A DNA stretch of 64,000 bases from Natronococcus sp. A-GB1 (GCF_029688845.1 NZ_JARUKW010000019.1:1-64000), one strand, 5' to 3'; counted from the stretch's first letter, positions 52,147 to 62,012 are shown. Notes: generated from the letters alone by a model not told the origin. Numbers and translations: made by a program.

Positions 52147-53505
52147 TCAGCCGTCGGTGCTCGAGAAGCTACTCAGGTTCGACTGCAGCCCCGCGGCGAG
52201 TTCGGACTTGCGCCGGAGCCGGGCCGCAGAGATCGGTAGCTGGGGCGCGAGACCGGCGACCGCGTCGTGGAAGGTTTCGGCCTCGCCGTACTCGTCGGCG
52301 AGACCCTCCCTGCCTTCGAGGGATAGTTCGCTGGCCTCGCCCGGGACGCCGTCGAAGGCGTTGCGGACGCTCTCGCGGACCTGCCAGACGCCGACGGGCG
52401 CCCAGTAGTGGTCGCTGACCTCCCGGAGCACCAGACACTTCGCCTGCCGGCCGATCGACTCGAGGTACTCGAGGACGCCCAGGCGGGCGGCGTAGTAGGC
52501 GCCCGCGGTCTCCTCGACGTAGCTCGTCCGCCCCTCGTACCCCTCGCTTGCACTCTGGAGCCAGACTCCGTCGTCGGGGTTGGGGTTCCAGATACTCCCG
52601 GGAGCTTTCATCTCGACGAGTTCGAACTCCCAGCTCCCGGGGGCGAGCACGATCCAGTAGCGGTTGCCCATGTACTCGTTGACCCGCACCTGGACCTCGT
52701 CGATACTCGGCTCGTTGCGGATGCGACCCCGCAGGAACTGCCCGACCGTGTCGTCGACGGCCGTGATCGACCACCGGGTCGGGACGAGCCGACGCTGGTC
52801 GCGCTCGCCGAGCGCGCCCGCCGAGAGGATCGAGTTGATCTCGTAGACGTCGAACCCGCGCCGGTAGAGGTAGGTCATCGCGCCCTGGGCCTGCCAGTCG
52901 TCGTCCTCGAGGGTCTTCTTGACCGGGCGCGGAACGTGAGGGTTCTCCCGCAGTTCGGCGTTCCGGGCGTTCGCGCGTGGACCGCGGGGGGTCGCGACGT
53001 CGGTCCCCGGCTCGATGCCGAGATCCGGTTTGTCGTCGAGGCCGATCTCGAGGTCGACTGGGCGGTCGGCGATGGCGACCTCCCGCTGGACGCCGACGAA
53101 CCCGTTCCAGCTGTCGTGGACGGTCGGCGCCAGCCGACTGGCGATACTCGGGGAGTCGACGTTCGCCCGCTTGTTCGAGTTCAGAAGTCCGGTCCGGCGC
53201 TGGAGCACGTCGTCGATCCCGTACCCCTGCCGGTACCAGTCGCCGTCCGTGACGTACTCCTCGGCCGCGCCCTCGTCGCCGACCGGCGAAAGCACCCCGA
53301 TCGGGATATCGGGGTAGTTCGAGCGCCCGACGAAGATCGAGGGTGCGGTCGACCCCACGAGGCTGTCGCCCGACAGCGCCCGCTCGAAGTTGCGTTCGAA
53401 CTCCTCGAGGTGGTCGGTGATCGCGTAGGACTTCTCCTTCGCGAGCCGGCGTCGCTCGGCCTCCTCGTCGGGCTCTAAGCTCTCGATGTAGTCGTCGAGG
53501 CGCAT
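52147..53505 (-). CDS. nreA: Nre family DNA repair protein
   Basis: 452 residues from ATG 53505. SIFVGRSNYPDIPIGVLSPV, and long conserved segments (TYLYRRGFDVYEINSILSAG, IVLAPGSWEFELVEMKAPG) are those of archaeal NreA. The C-terminus carries QSNLSSF, a PCNA-interacting box. It works with PCNA in repair of alkylation or mitomycin damage. Near the convergent 51-residue gene. Confidence 0.95.
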   Translation of the reverse strand: MRLDDYIESLEPDEEAERRRLAKEKSYAITDHLEEFERNFERALSGDSLVGSTAPSIFVGRSNYPDIPIGVLSPVGDEGAAEEYVTDGDWYRQGYGIDDVLQRRTGLLNSNKRANVDSPSIASRLAPTVHDSWNGFVGVQREVAIADRPVDLEIGLDDKPDLGIEPGTDVATPRGPRANARNAELRENPHVPRPVKKTLEDDDWQAQGAMTYLYRRGFDVYEINSILSAGALGERDQRRLVPTRWSITAVDDTVGQFLRGRIRNEPSIDEVQVRVNEYMGNRYWIVLAPGSWEFELVEMKAPGSIWNPNPDDGVWLQSASEGYEGRTSYVEETAGAYYAARLGVLEYLESIGRQAKCLVLREVSDHYWAPVGVWQVRESVRNAFDGVPGEASELSLEGREGLADEYGEAETFHDAVAGLAPQLPISAARLRRKSELAAGLQSNLSSFSSTDG

Positions 53506-53655
53506 TCGACGAAAGTTCGTCCCACACGGGTTTGAATGTTGAGCTCGACTCGATCTCCTTCGACGGTAGCAGGCGAGACGATCGCCTCGAGCGTGGTTTC
53601 GCCCAGTGAGTTCGACCTCGCAAGGGTTAAAAACGACGGGCAAAAAGGAAGAGGT

Positions 53656-53835
53656 ATGAGTACGACGGACGGGCAGGACAGACGCTCCTGTGTCTCCTGT
53701 GGAATCAACATCGCGGGCACGAACGCCGCCGCGTTCAAGTGTCCCGACTGCGGCACACGCGTCTTCCGCTGTGCCAAGTGTCGCAAGCAGAGCAACCTCT
53801 ACGAGTGTCCCGACTGCGAATTCACCGGACCATAA
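53656..53835 (+). CDS. HVO_2753-like double zinc-finger mini-protein
   Basis: 59 residues. Four CxxC pairs: CVSC, CPDC, CAKC, CPDC, giving two zinc sites. It matches the Haloferax zinc mini-protein HVO_2753, linked to swarming and biofilm. It precedes aEF1B by two bases. Divergent from nreA. Confidence 0.95.
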   Translation: MSTTDGQDRRSCVSCGINIAGTNAAAFKCPDCGTRVFRCAKCRKQSNLYECPDCEFTGP

Positions 53836-53837
53836 CA

Positions 53838-54104
53838 ATGGGAAAAGTCGCTGCCAAAATCAAGGTCATGCCGGACAGCCCCGAGATCGACCTCGACGCG
53901 CTCCAAGAGCGCCTCGAGAGCGCTCTCCCCGAGGGTGCCAAGATCAACGGCGTCGAGCGCGAGGACGTCGCGTTCGGCCTCATCGCCCTCTACCCAACCG
54001 TCATCGTCCCCGACGGCTCGGGCGGTACGGAAGCCGTCGAGGAGAACTTCTCCGAGGTCGACGGCGTCGAGAGCGTCGGCGTCGAGAACGTCGGCCGCAT
54101 CTAA
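53838..54104 (+). CDS. ef1b: Elongation factor 1-beta
   Basis: 88 residues; [32 protein letters not shown] and [15 protein letters not shown] match aEF1B, the nucleotide exchange factor for EF-1alpha. Length typical. In one operon with the zinc mini-protein. Confidence 0.96.
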   Translation: MGKVAAKIKVMPDSPEIDLDALQERLESALPEGAKINGVEREDVAFGLIALYPTVIVPDGSGGTEAVEENFSEVDGVESVGVENVGRI

Positions 54105-54221
54105 TCCAACTCGAGCGATAGTCGTTTTCCGACCGCGAACCCGAGAGCGGCCGCGCTCTCGAATCGGCAAGACCGACGGGTCTCCGAACGCTTACTTCAC
54201 CCCTCGAGAAACCCCTGCCGT

Positions 54222-55505
54222 GTGAACGTTCTGTCGGACCCGACGAAACGTCGGTGGCTCGCGTGGGCCGCGTTGGCGACCGTCTTCCTGCTAGTCAATC
54301 TCCACCGGCTCTCGACGGCCGTCATCTCCGAGGAGCTGACGGTCGATTTCGAGACCAGCGCAGCCCAGCTAGGGACGCTCCACGCCTCCTTCTTTCTCAT
54401 CTACGCCGCCATCCAGATCCCGACTGGCGTGCTCGCCGACCGGCTCGGCCCCCGCTACGTCGGCTCGATCGGTGGGATCGTCCTGAGCCTGGGCGCGGTC
54501 GGGTTCGCCCTGAGCGGGAGCTACCTCGCGGCGTTCGCTTCGCGGGCGCTCATCGGCCTCGGGAGCGGCGTTATCTTCGTCTCGATCCTGCGCTTCTGTG
54601 CCAACTGGTACCGCCCCGACGAGTTCGCGACGATGACCGGGCTGACCGGCAGTATCGCGGGTCTCGGGGCGATCCTCGCGACGACTCCACTCGCGGTTAC
54701 CGTCGGCCAGTTCGGCTGGCGGTCAACGATCCTCGCGCTCGGGATCGTTGGAATGGTCGCCGCGGGCGCCGTCTTTGTCCTCGCGCGCCAGTCTCCTGCC
54801 GCGGCGGGCCTCGAACCGATCGAGGGCGTTCCCGAACAGCCCGATATCACGCTCGCGGAGCTGGGTACCCACCTGCGGACGCTCGCGCGGGATCTCGATC
54901 AGTGGCTGCTGTCGATCGTCTTCTTCGCCGGCAACGGCGCAATGTTGACTCTCGTCGGGATGTGGGGCGTCCCCTACATCGTCGTCGTCTACGAACTCGA
55001 CGTGACGACGGCCTCCTATTTCACCCTCCTCGCGTCGGTCGGCGTGTTGCTCGGGCCGACGACGATCGGCTGGTTCTCCGACCGGATCGAACAGCGGCTG
55101 CTGCCGATGACCGTCGGGATCGGGCTGTTCGCGGTCGCGCTCGCTGCCGTCCCCGTCTTCGGTCAGCCGCCGCTGGCGATCGTCGCCGTCTCCTATCTGG
55201 CCTGCGGGTTCCTCTTCGGTGCCGCAATGTTGTCGCTGTCGGTCGTCAAGGAGCGCTACCCCCCGAGCGCGAGCGGGATCGCGACCGCGACCGTCAACAC
55301 CGCGGGGTTCGTCGGCGGCACGATCCTGCCGGCGGCGATGGGGGTGGCGCTCGACGCCTACCAGACCGGCGAGACCGTCGAGGGCACCGTCGCGTACACC
55401 GAGTTCGGCTATCGGATCGCCTTCGGTATCCTCGCGGCGACGGTCGCCGTCGGCTTCTGCTGTGCGTGCTGGCTCATGGTGCGGGAGCGGGCTCGATCGC
55501 AGTGA
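54222..55505 (+). CDS. MFS transporter
   Basis: 427 residues from GTG 54222. Twelve spans; motif A in VLADRLGPRYVGS, a second in IGWFSDRIEQRLLP. FCANWYRPDEFATMTGLTGSIAG is typical of the NarK/OxlT-like branch. Its 3' end is 42 bases from the convergent TctC-like gene. Substrate unknown. Confidence 0.92.
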   Translation: MNVLSDPTKRRWLAWAALATVFLLVNLHRLSTAVISEELTVDFETSAAQLGTLHASFFLIYAAIQIPTGVLADRLGPRYVGSIGGIVLSLGAVGFALSGSYLAAFASRALIGLGSGVIFVSILRFCANWYRPDEFATMTGLTGSIAGLGAILATTPLAVTVGQFGWRSTILALGIVGMVAAGAVFVLARQSPAAAGLEPIEGVPEQPDITLAELGTHLRTLARDLDQWLLSIVFFAGNGAMLTLVGMWGVPYIVVVYELDVTTASYFTLLASVGVLLGPTTIGWFSDRIEQRLLPMTVGIGLFAVALAAVPVFGQPPLAIVAVSYLACGFLFGAAMLSLSVVKERYPPSASGIATATVNTAGFVGGTILPAAMGVALDAYQTGETVEGTVAYTEFGYRIAFGILAATVAVGFCCACWLMVRERARSQ

Positions 55506-55547
55506 GAAAAGCGAACGCGGACGGACGTGCCGTCGCGATCGGTGAGG

Positions 55548-56558
55548 CTACTCGTCGTCTTCGATCTGCTGCTGGAACTCCTCGAAGTCGATGTTCTCCT
55601 CGAGTTCCTCGAGTGCGCCCTCCATGTCCGCGGCAGCGTCGTCCATGTCGCCGAACTCGAGGACGTTCCCCGTCTCCTCGGCCCACTCCTCGGCCTCCTC
55701 GTGGGTCGCGGCGTGTTCGGTCGCGGCCTCGAGTTCCTCCCGGACGTCCTCCGGCGTTTCGGGCGGTGCGATCTGGGTCTGGCGGAACTCGGTGAGGTAG
55801 GCCATGCTGTCGCCGTAGTCGGTGATCTGATCGATCTCGGGGAAGGCGTCGAGCTCGGTGTCCATCAGGCTGACGACCGCCGAGACGTTACCCGACTCCT
55901 CGGCCGTGATCGCGGAGGTGTTCGTCGCGATGCCCGCGGGCGCCTCGCCGGAGATGACCGCCTCGTTGACCTCGCCGCCGCCGTCGTAGGGGACGACGTT
56001 GTCCCACGCGAGGTCGTAGTCGTCCCGGAGCAGGTAGGCCGCGACGTGGCTGTCGTGACCGACCCCCTGGACGGCGAAGTTCTCGAGTTCGCCGTCGGCG
56101 TAGGCGTCCTGCAGGTCGGCGTAGTCCTCGACGTCGTAGTCGTCGTTGACGATGATCGTGTAGCCGAAGACGCCGAAGTACGCGATCGGCTCGAACTCGG
56201 TCGGCTCCCAGGCCTCGACGTCCTCCATCCGCCAGGCGAACTGCCAGCTGGGGGTGTTGGCCGTCCCGAACGTGTAGCCGTCGTCGTCCTGGCCGTGGAG
56301 CCACTCGATACCCAGCAGGCTCGCCGCGCCGGCCCTGTTGTCGATCTCGATCGGCTCGTCGAGTGCGTCGCTCACCAGCGGCTCGAGCTGGCGAGCGTAG
56401 GTGTCCGTCCCGCCCCCTTCCGACCACGGGATCATCCACGTGAGCGAGTCCGAGGGAAACTCCCCGTCGCCCGACTCGTCGTCGAGACAGCCCGCGAGAC
56501 CGCTAAGCGAGATCGCAGACGTTGCACCGATACCTTTCAGAAGATTTCGTCGGTTCAC
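55548..56558 (-). CDS. Tripartite tricarboxylate (Bug/TctC) substrate-binding lipoprotein
   Basis: 336 residues from GTG 56558. Tat leader NRRNLLKGIGATSAISLSGLAGC with lipobox (LAGC). The periplasmic-type fold follows: WMIPWSEGGGTDTYARQL, IEIDNRAGAASLLG, TANTPSWQF. It binds a carboxylate for a TctABC transporter. The membrane subunits TctA and TctB are not found in the window. Confidence 0.92.
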   Translation of the reverse strand: MNRRNLLKGIGATSAISLSGLAGCLDDESGDGEFPSDSLTWMIPWSEGGGTDTYARQLEPLVSDALDEPIEIDNRAGAASLLGIEWLHGQDDDGYTFGTANTPSWQFAWRMEDVEAWEPTEFEPIAYFGVFGYTIIVNDDYDVEDYADLQDAYADGELENFAVQGVGHDSHVAAYLLRDDYDLAWDNVVPYDGGGEVNEAVISGEAPAGIATNTSAITAEESGNVSAVVSLMDTELDAFPEIDQITDYGDSMAYLTEFRQTQIAPPETPEDVREELEAATEHAATHEEAEEWAEETGNVLEFGDMDDAAADMEGALEELEENIDFEEFQQQIEDDE

Positions 56559-56734
56559 GACCGACCGTAGCCGCCGAAGCGGTGATAAGGGTGGTCGCAC
56601 CTGCAAGAGTTACAGCTATTTCGTACACGAACGACCATTGATAGAAGTTGCAGACGGACGAGCGTTTGATAGTTCGGCACAAGGGTAGGTATCCCACGGT
56701 TTCGGGTGGCACGGTCAGGACGTGAAACTGTCGG

Positions 56735-57409
56735 TTAGTCGATCGTCCGCTTCGAGCCGGAATCGACGGCCGTGAGGTACTGCTCGAGCAGGTCCGGGAA
56801 CTCACGCCCGCGGATGTACCGCAGCCCGAAGTCCTCCGTCCAGTCGATGATTCCCCGATCCTCGGTGACGACGCCGGCCTCGAGTTCGCGGGCGAGGATC
56901 AGCAGGTCGAAGTCCTCGCGGGAGTCGAGGACGCCGGTGCGCATCGCGTCGCGGTACTTCTCGCGCAGTTCGGAGATCACCGCGTCGACCTCGGTCTTGT
57001 GCTCGTGGTCCTTGAGGAGTTCGTCGGTGCTGTCCTCGGCGCGACGAACCGCCTTCTCGGAGACCCGCAGCCCGCGGTCGACCCGCCCGCTCATCTCGTC
57101 GACGAAGCTGTAGACGACGTTGGCGGGGATCGAAACGGCGTACCGATCGGGGTGTTTGCGGATCACCCAGGTGTTTAACTTCGAGTAGACCTCCTCGCTC
57201 ACGCCGCGGGCCTCGAGCATCGTCGTCAGCTCGTCATGGATCGTCGGCGGGACGTAACAGGAGATGCCGAGGTTGAGGCGGGCGTTCGCGATCAGCTCGA
57301 GCAGTCGCAACACCGCCTCCTCGAGCGACTCGTCGTCGCGGCGGATCTCCTCGGTGAGGAACAGCGACGTGTCGAGGACGAACCGCTGTTTGAACGCGTC
57401 GACGGACAT
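56735..57409 (-). CDS. RNA ligase partner protein (PIN-like)
   Basis: 224 residues. FVLDTSLFL (Asp13) and [26 protein letters not shown] give the acidic PIN-type set, with [15 protein letters not shown] between. TIGR03875-type protein that always sits near an Rnl3 RNA ligase. Here the ligase is 1 kb away on the other strand. Likely an RNA nuclease for a cut-and-seal reaction. Confidence 0.92.
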   Translation of the reverse strand: MSVDAFKQRFVLDTSLFLTEEIRRDDESLEEAVLRLLELIANARLNLGISCYVPPTIHDELTTMLEARGVSEEVYSKLNTWVIRKHPDRYAVSIPANVVYSFVDEMSGRVDRGLRVSEKAVRRAEDSTDELLKDHEHKTEVDAVISELREKYRDAMRTGVLDSREDFDLLILARELEAGVVTEDRGIIDWTEDFGLRYIRGREFPDLLEQYLTAVDSGSKRTID

Positions 57410-57457
57410 AGTCGGGGATACGTCCTCGAGGGAGAAATAGCTGGGTTCGCAGCCGGA

Positions 57458-57898
57458 TCAGGGTTCGTCGGTGTTCGGCCCCCGGGCCCCGAGGTCGGCC
57501 TCCGAGATCATCTCCGCGCTGGTCGAGGAGAGGTCGACGGTGACGTCCTCGTGAACGGCCTTGCTGATCTCGTCGACGTTGCCCGCGAGGACGGTCATGA
57601 TGTCCTGAGGATCGACGTACATGAGCATGTTCCCGTCCGGCCCCTCGGTGACGAGTTGGAGGTCGTTGAGCACGATCTGGTCGTCCTGGATCGTCGCCGA
57701 GACGACCGGCAGCGACTCGGGTTTGCCGGGATCGGTCTCGGTCACCCGACGGATGACGACCTCCTCGAGGTCGATGACGTCCTTGTGCTCGCGGATTCGC
57801 TCCGCGCAGGCGACCATGTCGTTGATGACCTCGGTACGACGCTCGTTGCCGTGGTCGCCCTCGAGACAGTGCTGGCAGACGCGGAGTTCGATTCGCAT
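57458..57898 (-). CDS. Haloarchaeal conserved hypothetical (Cys-pair)
   Basis: 146 residues from ATG 57898. RVCQHCLEGDHGNERRTE starts a zinc-type or redox Cys pair. VVSATIQDDQIVLNDLQLV and MLMYVDPQDIMTVLAGN form a beta domain. 48 bases before the RNA ligase partner gene, same strand, so probably co-transcribed. No known function. Confidence 0.75.
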   Translation of the reverse strand: MRIELRVCQHCLEGDHGNERRTEVINDMVACAERIREHKDVIDLEEVVIRRVTETDPGKPESLPVVSATIQDDQIVLNDLQLVTEGPDGNMLMYVDPQDIMTVLAGNVDEISKAVHEDVTVDLSSTSAEMISEADLGARGPNTDEP

Positions 57899-57990
57899 GG
57901 CCGCGAGTTGTCGCCGCGTACCGATGAGAATTCCGCTTCGGGACCCCATTCGGAGAGAAAACTTATCCGGAGCGACTCGACACGATCGAT

Positions 57991-58383
57991 ATGAGCGTTC
58001 ACACCGCCCTCCAGGTGATCGGCCTCCTCGCGCTCGCCTACGTGCTGTTCACGGCGTTTTTCGCGCTGGGTCCGATCGGCTGGGTCGCCTTCGGAATCCT
58101 GTTCGTCGTCGGCGTCGTGCAGGTGCATCGGGAACGACGGCGAGGCGGGAGCGACGACGGTGCCGGCTGGCCGAACTACTGCACCCACTGTGGGACAGCC
58201 CTCGAGTTCGACGCCGACGGTGCCGAGCCCGGGGAGTCGATCCGGTACTGCGGCGAGTGTGGTGCGCCGGTTCGAGCCGAAACGGGGAACGAAGTCGCCA
58301 GCTCGACCGTGAACTGTGCCGACTGCGGTGCCCCGAACGATCCAGGTCGAACGACCTGTACCCACTGCGGGCTGGAGCTGTAG
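57991..58383 (+). CDS. Membrane-anchored zinc-ribbon protein
   Basis: 130 residues: two spans (about 8-24 and 26-44), then three ribbons: YCTHCGTAL, RYCGECGAP, and NCADCGAPND...CTHCGLEL. Divergent from the Cys-pair hypothetical and upstream of the RNA ligase by 65 bases. Function unknown. Confidence 0.8.
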   Translation: MSVHTALQVIGLLALAYVLFTAFFALGPIGWVAFGILFVVGVVQVHRERRRGGSDDGAGWPNYCTHCGTALEFDADGAEPGESIRYCGECGAPVRAETGNEVASSTVNCADCGAPNDPGRTTCTHCGLEL

Positions 58384-58448
58384 CCGGCCCGCTCGTCCGC
58401 CCTCCTCGAGCGCCCCGGCAGTTATTTCGCTCGCCGTAGTACTCTTCC

Positions 58449-59570
58449 ATGATGAGTGATACCGAGTACCATCGACCGCTCGGGATCGGCGAATCCGCGT
58501 TCGAGGGCCTCGAGGAGCACCTCGAGAACCGCAGCTACGAGGGTCGGGAGTACCGTCACGTTCCAGATTACCGCCGCGGGATCGAGCGAGGGACCGTCCT
58601 GATCGGGGGCGAGGTCGTCCGCGGGTTCCCGAAGGTTCCTCGGGCCCTCGTCCTCGAGACCGGGATCCCGACCCAGTTCGAGGATCGAGTCGCCGTCGAG
58701 GAGAAGCTCAACGGCTACAACGTCCGGGTCGTCCGCCTCGAGGGCGAGCGGCTGGCGTTTACCCGCAGCGGGATGGTCTGTCCCTTTACGACCCGAATCC
58801 TCGAGCGTCTGGTCGATCTCGAGGACCTCTTCGACGACCACCCGGAGGCGATGGTCTGTGGCGAGATGATCGGACCGGAGAACCCCTACACCGCCCACGA
58901 CTACCCCGAGGTCGACTCGCTCGCGTTTCGAGCGTTCGACTGGCGGGACCGACAGTCCGGCGAGCCCCTCGCCGTCGAGGCGCGCCGCGAGCACTACGAT
59001 CGGTACGGCGTCCCCCAGACCCGACTGTTCGGCAGCTACGACGTCGACGAGGCCGCAGGCGAAGTGCTTCGGATCGTCGAGGAGCTCGAGGCCGAGAACC
59101 GAGAGGGCGTCGTGATGCGCTCGCCCGACGCGACGACGCTGCTGAAGTACACGACGTCGGCCTCGACTCGCAGCGACCTCGCGTACGCGTTCTCGCTGCC
59201 GTTCGACTACGGGCAGCCGTTCATGTTCCGACGGCTGTTGCGGGAGGGGTTCCGAACGATCGAGGTCGACGGGAGCGACGAGGACGCCCGCGAGCGCGCC
59301 CACGACCTGGGCGAGGCGATCTTGCTGTCGATGCGCGAGGCCATCGACACCGTCGACAACGGAGGGACGGTCGGCGAACGCCACACCGTCCGCGCGAGTT
59401 CCGAAACGGTCGAAGCGCTGCTCGAGCACCTCCGCGAACAGGGGCTGACCCTCGAGATCGAGAACGATCGCTGGGAGAACGGCGATCGGGTCCTCACCTT
59501 CCGCAAGCGAGTCCAGTCGAGCAACGACAAAATCGAGAACTACCTCGAGGGTCACATCGTCACGGAGTGA
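58449..59570 (+). CDS. ATP-dependent RNA ligase (Rnl3-type)
   Basis: 373 residues. Adenylation Lys in VEEKLNGYNVRV (motif I KxxG, about 84). TRSGMVCPFTTRIL, VCGEMIGPENPY (motif III-IV), REGVVMRSPD and LLKYTTSAS (motif V) are the rest. A C-terminal domain of about 100 residues as in Methanothermobacter/Pyrococcus circularising ligases. Joins 5'-P and 3'-OH RNA ends and can make circles. Its partner protein is encoded nearby. Confidence 0.95.
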   Translation: MMSDTEYHRPLGIGESAFEGLEEHLENRSYEGREYRHVPDYRRGIERGTVLIGGEVVRGFPKVPRALVLETGIPTQFEDRVAVEEKLNGYNVRVVRLEGERLAFTRSGMVCPFTTRILERLVDLEDLFDDHPEAMVCGEMIGPENPYTAHDYPEVDSLAFRAFDWRDRQSGEPLAVEARREHYDRYGVPQTRLFGSYDVDEAAGEVLRIVEELEAENREGVVMRSPDATTLLKYTTSASTRSDLAYAFSLPFDYGQPFMFRRLLREGFRTIEVDGSDEDARERAHDLGEAILLSMREAIDTVDNGGTVGERHTVRASSETVEALLEHLREQGLTLEIENDRWENGDRVLTFRKRVQSSNDKIENYLEGHIVTE

Positions 59571-60057
59571 ACCGCGACTCGCTGCGGGCAGAGGTGCGGG
59601 ACGAGAACGCTGCCGCACACAGCAGGGCGCCGCCGATGACCCAGACGGGATCCCAGAGGAGCAGGTGTCCCCAGAACCCCTGCGGGTCGATTCCGTCGGG
59701 AGCGATGACGCCGACCAGAACGAGTAGCTTCGTCGCGATCCCGATCCCGCCGTACAGCGCCGAGAGGACGCCCAGCCCGCCGACGGCGGCGAGACGCCAT
59801 CGGAGCGAAACGCGATCTCCCCACGAGCGAACCAGCGAGAGCGCGAGCGCTGCGGGGACGAGTTTCAGGACGCCCGTCGCCGCTACCGTCGCCACGAACC
59901 AGGAATCGCGCTCCGCGGCGAGCGAACGGATCCCCTCGCCGAGCGTGGCGAGCCCGACCGTTCCGCCGGCGGCCCAGTAGAAGCTGAGCGACGCGAACGC
60001 GACCCACCAGACGGTCGCCGCGTACGCGATCCGTACTGACGCCCGCTCGGGTGACAT
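59560..60057 (-). CDS. DUF3995 family membrane protein
   Basis: 165 residues, four spans. YAATVWWVAFASLSFYWAAGG and GIATKLLVLVGVI, PQGFWGHLLLWDPVWVIGGALL are characteristic. Overlaps the ligase 3' end by 11 bases. Unknown function. Confidence 0.85.
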   Translation of the reverse strand: MSPERASVRIAYAATVWWVAFASLSFYWAAGGTVGLATLGEGIRSLAAERDSWFVATVAATGVLKLVPAALALSLVRSWGDRVSLRWRLAAVGGLGVLSALYGGIGIATKLLVLVGVIAPDGIDPQGFWGHLLLWDPVWVIGGALLCAAAFSSRTSARSESRFTP

Positions 60058-60119
60058 GCCGAGTCGTCCCTACTCGGGCGGACAGCATAGTCGTAGTCGC
60101 ACCGAACGCGATCGCCGAC

Positions 60120-60806
60120 CTACTCGTGCAGTTCGGCGTGGATCTCCGCGATCCGCTCGTCGTCGGCCTCAACGTAGCCGCCGTGGAAACAGATCACCTG
60201 TTCGACGTCGAGGTCGGCGAGCCGACCGACCGACTCGGCGGCGCGCTCCATCTCGGGCGTGAACTCCGGTTTCGGGCCCGACAGCGGCGCCGATCCGTCG
60301 GCGACCAGTGCGTCCCCGGCCAGCAGCAAGTCGTGGTCCGAAAAGTGGACGGAGACGTGTCCCGGCGAATGGCCGGGTGTCTCGACGATCTCCATGGGTC
60401 CCGCGACCGTCGACAGTCGGGCACCGTCGACGAGCTCGAGATCGACCCCGACCGAGCGGTAGTCGTCGGCGTCGCCCTTGACTGGCGCCCGCTCGCCGCG
60501 GACGTACGGCGCCTCGTGGGGGTGGGTCGCGACGATCGCGTCGGTGTGCTCGAGCAGTTCCGCGAGCCCGCCGACGTGGTCGCCGTCGTGGTGGGTCACC
60601 AGGACGCACCAGACGTCCTCGAGCTCGAAGCCGAGCTGGCGGAGGTGGGTTCGGAGCCCGTCGACGGCGCCGGGCGGGCCGACGTCGATCAACGCCAGCC
60701 CGCGGTCGGTCTCGACGGCCGTCGGGGTGATCGTCAGCTCGCGGCCGCCGTAGTCGACGGCGATCGGCAGGAGGTAGACGCCGGGGTCCTCGCTGTCGGT
60801 GCTCAT
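60120..60806 (-). CDS. MBL-fold metallo-hydrolase
   Basis: 228 residues. Metal motif THHDGDHVGG (about 71-80, HxHxDH with the first position His), then HSPGHVSVHF, LAGDALVA and CFHGG. Glyoxalase II-like or general hydrolase. Substrate unknown. Confidence 0.9.
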   Translation of the reverse strand: MSTDSEDPGVYLLPIAVDYGGRELTITPTAVETDRGLALIDVGPPGAVDGLRTHLRQLGFELEDVWCVLVTHHDGDHVGGLAELLEHTDAIVATHPHEAPYVRGERAPVKGDADDYRSVGVDLELVDGARLSTVAGPMEIVETPGHSPGHVSVHFSDHDLLLAGDALVADGSAPLSGPKPEFTPEMERAAESVGRLADLDVEQVICFHGGYVEADDERIAEIHAELHE

Positions 60807-60848
60807 GGCCGGTGGCTCGAGACGCCGGGACGAAAGGATTGTGGCCGA

Positions 60849-62012
60849 TCAGCGCAGCGTCGATTCGATGGCCGTCTCGAGGTCGGCGATCAGGTCGTCG
60901 GCGTGTTCGATTCCCACCGAGACGCGGACGAGGCCGTCGGTGAGCCCGGCCTCGAGTCGCTCCTCGCGGGGGATCGCGGCGTGGGTCATCGGCGCGGGCT
61001 GCTCGATCAGGCTCTCGACGCCGCCGAGGCTCTCCGCGAGGGTGAAGACCTCGGTGTTCGAGACGACCTCGCTGGTCTCCTCGAGACTCGCGTCGAGTTC
61101 GAAGCTGAGCATGCCGCCGAAGTCGTCCATCTGCTCGCGGGCGATCTCGTGGCCGGGATGGGACTCGAGTCCAGGGTAGTACACGCGGTCGACATCCGGG
61201 TGGTCCTCGAGCCAGTCGGCGATCTGCCGGGCGTTCTCGCAGTGGCGATCCATCCGGACGGGCAGCGTTTTGGTCCCGCGAAGGACGAGGAAGCTATCGA
61301 AGGGACCCGGCGTCGCGCCCACGGCGTTCTGGTAGAAGCCGAACCGTTCGTCGAGTTGCTCGTCGTTAGTCAGCAGGGCGCCCCCGACCACGTCGGAGTG
61401 ACCGCCGAGGTACTTCGTCAGCGAGTGCGAGACGATGTCGGCACCCAGCTCGAGCGGGCGCTGGAGGTACGGCGTCGCGAACGTGTTGTCGATCGCACAC
61501 AGCGCGTCGTGGGCGTGGGCGATCTCGGAAGCGGCCTCGACGTCGACGATCGACATGAGCGGATTGGTCGGGGTCTCGAGCCACAGCAGTTCCGTCTCCT
61601 CGCGGAACGCCGACTCGATGGCGTCGAGGTCGGTCATGTCGACGAACGTGAAGTCGATGTCGTAGTCCTCGTACACCTGCGTGAAGATACGGTGGGTGCC
61701 GCCGTAGACGTCGTTACCCGTCACGACGTGGTCGCCGGACTCGAGCAGGTTCAGGACGGTGTTGATCGATCCCATTCCGCTGGAGAACGCCCGCCCGTAG
61801 TCGGCGTTCTCGAGGCTCGCGAGGTTTTCCTCGAGATCCGTACGCGTAGGATTGCCGGTTCGGGAGTACTCGTAACCCCGGTGTTCGCCGGGGGCGTCCT
61901 GCCGATAGGTCGAGTTGGCGTGGATCGGCGTCATCAGCGCGCCCGTTTCCTCGTCGGGTTCCTGTCCGGCGTGGATCGATCGCGTCTCGAACCGGAACTC
62001 GTCGTCGCTCAT
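60849..62012 (-). CDS. Cystathionine gamma-synthase/lyase (Cys/Met PLP enzyme)
   Basis: 387 residues from ATG 62012. RSIHAGQEPDEETGALMTPI, YSRTGNPTRTDLE, SGMGSI, and PLP-Lys in SHSLTKYLGGHSDVVGG. The pathway is methionine/cysteine interconversion. Whether it makes or splits cystathionine cannot be told from sequence. 40 bases after the MBL gene. Confidence 0.94.
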   Translation of the reverse strand: MSDDEFRFETRSIHAGQEPDEETGALMTPIHANSTYRQDAPGEHRGYEYSRTGNPTRTDLEENLASLENADYGRAFSSGMGSINTVLNLLESGDHVVTGNDVYGGTHRIFTQVYEDYDIDFTFVDMTDLDAIESAFREETELLWLETPTNPLMSIVDVEAASEIAHAHDALCAIDNTFATPYLQRPLELGADIVSHSLTKYLGGHSDVVGGALLTNDEQLDERFGFYQNAVGATPGPFDSFLVLRGTKTLPVRMDRHCENARQIADWLEDHPDVDRVYYPGLESHPGHEIAREQMDDFGGMLSFELDASLEETSEVVSNTEVFTLAESLGGVESLIEQPAPMTHAAIPREERLEAGLTDGLVRVSVGIEHADDLIADLETAIESTLR

